Assembly (NCBI GenBank): GCA_964483785.1
Contig: CAZACW010000005.1
Location: forward strand, 8,815-72,814
Source of the DNA: JABDGZ01 sp964483785
GTDB lineage: Bacteria; Omnitrophota; Gorgyraeia; Zapsychrales; Fredricksoniimonadaceae
Direction of reading: 5' to 3'
DNA length: 64,000 bases
The notes under the pieces are model-generated. The model saw nothing but the letters and a program-made list of their open reading frames with translations. It was not told the DNA's origin and searched no databases. Shown one piece after another: positions 54,368 to 62,100 of this stretch (within the stretch, counting starts at the first letter, position 1; each line of letters begins with the position of its first letter). Both the position numbers and the translations under genes were made by a program.

Positions 54368-55412
54368 TTAACACCTCACACCCTTCCTTGGTTACCAATA
54401 CCATATCTTCGACCCTGACCCCAAATTGATTAGGGATGTAGACCCCGGGTTCAACCGTCACGATCATGCCGGCTTCAAGCAAACTTGTACCTTGGCTGGA
54501 CAGGCGCGGGGCCTCGTGAATGTCTAAGCCCACGCCATGGCCTAAAGAATGGCCAAAATACTTGGCCAGGCCGAATTTACGCAGGACCTTGCGCGCCTGG
54601 GCATCAACCGTTGCACAGGCCGCCCCAGGCTTGATGAGCCGGATCGCTTCTTGCTGCGCAAGTGAAAGAGCGCCAAATACTTGCTTGATACGAGGCGCTA
54701 TTCTACCCAAAAAGAAATTGCGTGTCAAGTCAGACTTATACCCGTTTAAGTCTATCCCAAAATCAAGCAGGACATTTTCGTTATTACGCAGGATTCTATC
54801 TGTAGCCCTGGCATGGGGATAGCAGGAATTTGGGCCAGAGGCGATTATGGGCGGGAAAGACAGTCCTGCCCCATTGGATTTGATAAATCTCTCCAATTCC
54901 ATGGCTGCTTTAAGCTCTGATAATCCTGGACGCACCACTTTTCTCATATGATCAATGGCCTTAAAATGCAGTTTCAGGCACTCTTTGACCTGAAGGATCT
55001 CCCCTTCATCCTTGATTTCCCGCAAAGATTCGACCAGGCCGGTGGCCGGCACCAGTTTGGTGGATCTGGGACAGAATTCCTTAAGTTTTTTCCACATGGC
55101 AAAGCTGGTATGTCTTTCATCAAAGCCCAGACGCCTGATTTTATAAAGCTTGCAAAGCTCGAAGAGCGTGGCGCAGGGCAATTGCTTGTATTGTTTGACC
55201 GCGACACCCTTAAGGCCCTGCCTGGCTTCCAGGGCATAGCGGGAATCCGTGATGTAAAAGGCCCTGGATGTGGTGACTAAAAGCCAGGATTCGGACGCGG
55301 GAAAGCAGGTCAGATACCGGATATTGCTGTCATTGACGATCAGCAGGGCGTCAATGTTTTTATGGCGGGAAAAATCTTCGATGAGATTTTTGATACGGGC
55401 ATTAGAAGTCAT
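54348..55412 (-). CDS. pepP: Xaa-Pro aminopeptidase (M24B)
   Basis: 354 residues. Creatinase-like N-terminal domain, then the pita-bread metallopeptidase with ligands in LLDFGIDLNGYKSDLTR (two Asp), GHGVGLDIHE (His), TVEPGVY (Glu) and VRVEDMV (Glu). Removes N-terminal residues before proline. The pepP-efp-accB-accC order is common in bacteria. Confidence 0.94.
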   Translation of the reverse strand: MTSNARIKNLIEDFSRHKNIDALLIVNDSNIRYLTCFPASESWLLVTTSRAFYITDSRYALEARQGLKGVAVKQYKQLPCATLFELCKLYKIRRLGFDERHTSFAMWKKLKEFCPRSTKLVPATGLVESLREIKDEGEILQVKECLKLHFKAIDHMRKVVRPGLSELKAAMELERFIKSNGAGLSFPPIIASGPNSCYPHARATDRILRNNENVLLDFGIDLNGYKSDLTRNFFLGRIAPRIKQVFGALSLAQQEAIRLIKPGAACATVDAQARKVLRKFGLAKYFGHSLGHGVGLDIHEAPRLSSQGTSLLEAGMIVTVEPGVYIPNQFGVRVEDMVLVTKEGCEVLSGHYNQ

Positions 55413-55442
55413 GGCAAGGCGTGAATGATGAAAAGGTCTGAT

Positions 55443-55601
55443 CTAAGACGCTTCCTTAAGGTCCACCAAGAGCACGGGAATGCCGTCGACTATGGGGTAG
55501 GCGCGCCGGCATTGCGTGCACACGATTTGATTGTCTTTCAGGATAACATCGCCGTGGCAGGCCGGACAGGCCAGCAAGGCCAAGAGCTTTTCATCGATCA
55601 T
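55443..55601 (-). CDS. Trm112/YcaR-like small zinc protein
   Basis: 52 residues: MIDEKLLALLACPACHG at the start, CTQC about 20 residues later, then RRAYPIVDGIPVLLVDLKEA. Two Cys pairs make a zinc site. This is the Trm112-like (UPF0434/YcaR) family; in bacteria it may be a chaperone or partner for methyltransferases or LPS enzymes, not proven. ATG at 55601, TAG at 55443-55445. It lies between pepP and a family C palindrome. Confidence 0.88.
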   Translation of the reverse strand: MIDEKLLALLACPACHGDVILKDNQIVCTQCRRAYPIVDGIPVLLVDLKEAS

Positions 55602-55622
55602 GCGCCCTATCCCCCAAAAAAG

Positions 55623-55658
55623 GGGACGTCTCCCAATTAATTAATTGGGAGACGTCCC
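55623..55658. repeat. REP-like family C palindrome
   Basis: A perfect 36-bp palindrome: GGGACGTCTCCC, then AATTAATTAATT, then GGGAGACGTCCC, flanked by A and T runs. It lies between the DUF1844 and Trm112-like genes, and the TAG of the DUF1844 gene (55658-55660) starts at its edge. Could be a terminator or attenuator within the run of genes. Confidence 0.85.
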
Positions 55659-56050
55659 TATTTTTTCGTCAAGTCCACGTAACGCAATTGCAATTCGTAG
55701 ATCGAGCCGTTCAAGAGGTCTTCCTCTTCCTTGGTCAGATTGCCCTTGGTCTTGTCGCGCAAAATGATCAAGGTATCGATCAAAAATTTGGCCTGCTTGA
55801 GGTTTTTCTCGACCTGATTGGTGATGGGATTGGGCATTTCGCCCAGAAAAATCATGGTTTGAAAGCCGAGGCTGGCGATATAATTGAAGAAATCCAATTG
55901 CGGCTCAGCGCCGGGCTTAACGCCGGTTACCTCCGCCTGGGCCGGTGTTTCCTTGGGCTCAGGGCCGCTCGAGGCCAAGGGCTGGCCGTCCGGGCCCAAA
56001 AGCCCGCCTTCCTTCTCTATATTATCTCCCCAGCGGTTTTGGATCGTCAT
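55658..56050 (-). CDS. DUF1844 family protein
   Basis: 130 residues. A Pro/Glu-rich disordered N terminus (1-48), then LDFFNYIASLGFQTMIFLGEMPNP, KNLKQAKFLIDTLIILRDKTKGNLT and EEEDLLNGSIYELQLRYV, the DUF1844 pattern. Function unknown; widespread in Deltaproteobacteria and PVC-type genomes. Preceded by AAAGGAAC. The last codon and TAG run into the family C palindrome. Confidence 0.85.
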   Translation of the reverse strand: MTIQNRWGDNIEKEGGLLGPDGQPLASSGPEPKETPAQAEVTGVKPGAEPQLDFFNYIASLGFQTMIFLGEMPNPITNQVEKNLKQAKFLIDTLIILRDKTKGNLTKEEEDLLNGSIYELQLRYVDLTKK

Positions 56051-56082
56051 AGACTTGTTCCTTTTTTTGCAAAGTGCACTAC

Positions 56083-56109
56083 ATTATCATTGGATTTTAA
56101 AAAAGTCAA
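56083..56109 (-). promoter_or_regulatory. Promoter before the DUF1844-pepP-accBC run
   Basis: Minus strand TTGACT (56104-56109), 15-nt spacer, GATAAT (56083-56088), and an ordinary leader of about 25 nt with AAAGGA before the ATG at 56050. The -35 overlaps the stop codon of the giant gene. Confidence 0.4.
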
Positions 56110-59100
56110 TGCTTCGATGGGACAACACCATCACAACCCCGGGGGTTGTGATGGTCCATCCCCAGGAAGGCGCGTAGGTCTATCAAAGGCTGGATATGGA
56201 TGATCACCGGTACAAAGCCGGGGGCATTTTGAAACCGGGCCAGCTGGGCGGGATCGAGGTGAAATTGGATGAACCTTCCTTCTGCGCTGTAGACCGAAGA
56301 AGGGTTTAAGGCCCTCAAATCGATACCTCCTTGATGTTGGGACAATTGCGCATCATCCTCTGTTCTGCTGGGTCCAATGAACCTGCTTCCTCTTTTAGTC
56401 ATTTCAGCCTGGGTCAAGGCCCCGGGAAATTGCGGATCCATCAAATGTGGTAAAGAAAATTTAATCAGAGCATAAGGCCGGTTTATTCCTTCAAGAAAAT
56501 CACGGTCGCTGGACATAAGAGAAGCCAAGCCCCCGATTTCATAGAAAAAACCTTTTTGGCCATTTTCTCCACCTTCAGTTTTTGAGGGATAAAGCATCAC
56601 AAATTCTTTATAAATATCAGCCATATGCTCAACAGCCTCCTCCATTTTTTCTTGGTTTCCCAACGCTTTTGACCGGTCAAATAATTTACGGGCCTCTTTA
56701 AATCCATGGATTTGGTCCAAAGCCCTGATAATGGCGCGCCTCGCATTTTCCTTGTCATCCCAATAACCCATTTCTCCAGACCTAAACCGAACAGCATCTG
56801 GATCATTCCGGTCCGCAAATTCAGGCATTAAGAATTCCATTAAGGCATACGGGGATCCGTTTTTTCGAAGATATTTCCTGGGTCTGGTCAATACAGACCC
56901 TAGTCCTCCGTCTTTATAAAATTGCATCTGGCCACCAGGGTAGTTGTCCATGAATGTCATATAATCCGTTCTTATTGCTTTGAGAACTTCTGCTCTGGCT
57001 TCCCTCAATTGTGAAAATCCCGGGATATGATCCAAGGCCTGAAAGATAGTTTCCCGTTCATCCCAAAAATCCCTTTCAATATCTGAGCGCAGTTCTCTCT
57101 CTGCTTCAGGATCAGCATCTGGAGCTCGGCCATTGGCATTTTCCGGGAAAACAAAATCCAGCAAGGCCTCGATAAACCCCGGCCTCTCAAAATAATCCTG
57201 GAAATTCAAAATATCGGTTGCATCAAAATGTTCGCGGAAGAACTGTTCGGGACCCCCAGGATAAGTGCTCATAAAAGAATCATACAGAGCTCTCATTTCC
57301 GAAAAATAAGCCTGTAGAGCCTGCCGATTGGCAGCAAATCCAGGGATTTTATTTAATATAGAAAAGGCCGATTCCCTGACAAAATCCGTGTTCTCCCATG
57401 ACCCTCTTTCAATTTCAAGAAAACGCAAGGCATTAGGATTTTCTTGGTCTACGAGGTATGGTAAAGCAAATCTTAACAGCGCTCCTGGACTGTCCTGTTT
57501 ATCGAGAAAATCTCTTTTCTGCCACATCAAGTTCCGCAATCCACGTTCGTAAAAAAAGCCTTGGGCCCCGTTCCTAAATCTTTCTCGATCCTCGACCTTA
57601 TATTGGATCACCTTTGTTCGATATAAATCGGCCATTATTTTAATGGCACGATTCATCTCCTTAATATTGTCAACTTTTTTAGCCCTTTCATAATCCTGCC
57701 TGGCCTCATAAAATCCGGGAACCGTATCCAAAGCTACGAGAACCAAATTCCTTGCCGTCTTTTTTGTCCAAAATCCTCTTGCGACCCTTTGGGGATTTTT
57801 TTGGTTGGCTTCATACCATTCTTTCGCCTGCGCATAGGACAATCCAGGTGAATCGTCATCCGTATCTTCAAGATCATCCTCTAAAGTAGTTTCGGCCGTT
57901 GGATACTTTGTCCATTTATGGACCACATCGTCAAAAATCAGCAGAAGAGACAGTTCTTCATCATTTGAACCCAGTACATAGTTAAAAAAGAGGGCCTCTT
58001 TCTCGCCAGCTCTGGCATCGACAATGGATTTGCGCGTAGGGAGCCAGCGCGGATCAAGATGATTATAAGGGAAAAGGGCAAAGACCGGGACCAGAGATGT
58101 CCCTTGATTTCTCTTTTTGATATCTGAATAAAATGCGGTCGCTTGCCCAACGTCCCCTATGACGGCCGCGACTTCAAATGGATGATCATTAAATAACCGT
58201 TGGGCATCTCGATGGTCCGCAGCCTGCAAAAATGCATACCCCTCTCTTGAAAGCTGTGCAACGATGTTAGGGATTCCTTCGGGACTCAGCCCGGCTAAAA
58301 TGACTTTCTTTCTTTTATCTTTTTTTTCTTCATGGGCAGCTGCCGGTGGCACAAAAAAGAATGGCGCTCCTTGGGTTTCTATATCCACCGCAGGTTCCAA
58401 TGCCGAAGGCCCCTCATCAGGCAAAAAAGCTGTTTTAAGCGCCACACGATAGGTTTTACGTCCAAAATTCGATGTTGTTTGTGTATCCAATAAATTCAGG
58501 ACCTTGCCGACAGCCAATCTTCTCTGGTCAATGATCTCTTGAATCCTTTGCGCGACTGCCTCCTGCCAAAATCTTGCCTTCTCTTGCAAGGAGTCGGAAT
58601 ATTCTCTGGAAAAGCCTTCAGTCACGATCGTTTCGGCAATTTCTTCGGCATAAAAATCTTCACTTAATCTTTCTTCCAAATAGGGCAAGGCCAGATAGAT
58701 ATAGGCCTCAGCCACAGGATATACTTTTCTATGCCCTGTAAAATAATCCGTTCTCTCCGCAATGATCATGCTTTCAAGCCCTTGCGCATGAAAATATCCT
58801 CTTGCTCCTTGCGGGAGAGGTGGACCGGGAGAGCGAAAATTAAAGACATGGGCTTCAATCATGCCAGCCAAAATTTGTGCGCTATGCTCCATGGCCTGGG
58901 CATCACCCGATGCTTCGGCTGTCTCATAAATTTTTCTTTCCTGGGCAAATCCTGGGATCTGCTCCAGGGCCACCAGGGTCATATTTTTGACAGTATGGAC
59001 AGACCAAAATCCATACATTACTTTCTGTTTTTTCTGTCTATTGACCTCAAACCATGCTTTAGCCCTGTCATAGGATAATCCATCTTTAATTTCTTCCGGC

Positions 59101-62100
59101 GTGATGTGCAGTCCCCCATTGGATCCATCTTCTTCTGTTGAAAGCGTTTGATCCGTTTGACTTCTGAAAGTCAGGGTAAAAACGATTTGATACCCCTGTT
59201 TGTCATCCCCTTGGACTTTTACCTGCGCCGTGCCGCCGTAACGCAGGGCCACCAGCAAGGCAAAGGCGCAGCCCACCCCGCCGTCAAAAAAGGACTCCCG
59301 ATTAGAATCAATCAAAAAGATTTTATTGGTTTGAACCTTTCTGCCCAGCACATCGATTTCAACCTTTGCCAATTTGTCTTCGATCAATTCCTTTTGCGCA
59401 ATGCTGATCGGATTTTGAATAGTCACTGTCAATTGATCGGGGCCTTCTTCCTCAAAACCGACCTTGATGTCATCGTCCTCCACACCCTGCTGAATAGCGT
59501 TCTCGACAATACGCTCGATGGCCATGTAAATGGCCGGCTCGCTGAAATTGAATTTAAACAAACCAGGACCAAAATGCGGTATCAAAAAACTTTTTTGATC
59601 GGCATCCTTGCCTTTGCGGGATTTTGACATAAATCCGAATTCCCCGAAATCTGACCTTAGATTTGTTGTTTCCTGAATCTTGGGGCTTAAAACATCACGT
59701 ATGGCAATCAATCCTGGTTCAATGGTGTCTATGTATAATAAAAGTCTTCTGCGGATGTTTTGAAAAATTGTATCCTTTTGAAGCGCTTCAGGAAGGTCTT
59801 GCTGCAATAATCTTTTAAGATTCTCCATCATGAACAACAATTTGGATAAATTGGCCTTATAACTGACATATAAGCGCATCAAGGTCCTTGGATCTATGTC
59901 AGCACTTTGGAAAAGAGCCCTGTTATTTAAACCCAGTTTATCGATTTCTTGGGTCAGCCTGGTGATGTCCACATAATATGTCTTAAAAGGAGTGAATCTT
60001 GCCTCCAGTCCGTGCTTTTCCAATTCATCGCCGATCATATCCAGCAAGCCAAACCTGGTCCAGGCGGTACTGCTGAACCTTCCCCCATGGCCCCAAAGCG
60101 CTAAGAGGTCTTCCAAGGCCTGGGCCAGAAACTTGACGTCATTGGGTTTTAAGGACGAGGTCCAAGCCTTGGCCGCGGTGATATTCATCGCCGCATCCTT
60201 CTTTAGATCTGTATTGGCCGCTGAAGGTGTCGTTTGATTGTCATTGGCCGCGAATTGATTGTCGTTGGCAGGCTCGCGAAACAACAAGGTGTAAACGATC
60301 TTGTATTTACCTTTTTCTTTGGTCACATGGACACGCGCAAAGCCGCCGTAGCGCAAGGTCGCGAACAAGGCGAAGCTGGAACCTACACCCCCTTTGTAAA
60401 AATCCTCACGTTCATGCAGACGAAATATGTTCTGGATCTCATAAAACTTGCCATTATTAATCATGGGGATAATATCGAGTTTGCCTTTTTGCATCAATTC
60501 CTCATACACTGAGCCGCTGATTTCATTGGAGATTTCAACCAGCAAATGGTCCTGGAGCTTGCGGAATTTAACGGTGACCTTTTCCGGAAGAATATTATGT
60601 TCAATGGCATTTTCCACAACGCGCTCAATGGCCATGAACAAGGCGGATTTACGGATCCTGGTCCAAAAAGGCTGGTCCGGCGGCCCTTCATATTCATAAT
60701 GGACTTGATATTCTACGGTTTGCTCTCTTATCTGTTTCATATTTGGTTTAGCTTGAACATTATGCAAAATCTTATAAAACTCATGCTGATAATTTCTATA
60801 CGAAGGCAGTGCCGTGCCGATGGCGGAATAAACAAAAATTTTAATCTTATCGGTCAAGGTGAGGGGTTTAACGGGCTCAACCGGATATTCTTCTTCATCA
60901 TCTTGTTCTTCTTCCGTCTTGGTCACGGCCATAAACTTAAAGTCTTTTAAAGCCTCTTTCAAATCATACTCATCCTCGTAAGGAGATATGTCCTTAAAAT
61001 CCCCGAAAATGACAAGCAGGCTTTCCACGATAGGGAGCGTATGTTTGATAAAATTCCTGGAAGAAGTAAACGCATCTCTTTCAGATACCCCCAGGGTCTG
61101 CAAGTCCTCTGGAGTATACCGGTCCAGGATCCGGTCCAAAAGCGACATGAAGTGATATAATTCTTTAAGACTTCCCAAATAGTCTTGGCGAAAGGTTTGC
61201 AATTCATTGCTTAAGACCCGGGGGGTTTTATCCTCGAAATGATACACTCTAAATCTATTGATGATCGTATTGACCTTGGCTTCCTCTTTATCAATGTTCT
61301 TCAGAAGGGCCCTTAATGCGCCGGGGATTTTCAGCCGCTGGGCAAAGAAGGGCTCATGGCGCGTTAAAATATCAGATAATTGTTTCGAAAAATTCCATTG
61401 CCTTTTAGACGCCCTGCCGCCATGGCGCCATATGGCCATCATGGTTTCCACGGCCCTGATTTGTTCATTGATGTCGCTGGGGTCATGCCTTTTTTGCAAA
61501 TCCATATCATCAAGGCTGGGCCTGGGATCAATCTGATAGTAAAAGGTCGGCATCTCACCGGCAAATCCGGTGTCTTCGGTCCTAATGATGGCAATATAGG
61601 GAGACCTGATCAAATAATCAAAAAATTGGCTGATCCCTTTTAAGTCAATGAGGAGCGTTGAAAACCACAGGTCCTTGGGGTCATTCCACCGGCCGACATC
61701 CTGCAAGGTCGTCAATTTATTGCTTAAATCCCAACGCTGATTATGCCCCAATCCCCTGACTCTATGCCTTAATTGGAACCCATTGGACAGGGTCCTTAAG
61801 AACATCCTTTCAGTTTCATTTTCGCTGGCATAATATTTGGATTCTTGAAGATATCGATAATTCATGAGCCCTAGTTTAAAAACATTTAAATCTTCTTCGG
61901 TTATCTTTTTGAGCTGTCTCAAAGCCACTAAATATTCGACCTGCGGAAGGATGCTATCAAGCACCTCCTGGTAATCTCGGGCCATGCGCCTGACCGTTCT
62001 GCGCTCAAAATAATTCAACAAAACAGGCCCTCCAAACACTTCGAAGTCATAAATGCCCTTGTAATTTAAGGACATCTGCTTTCGAATCATTTCATAACCC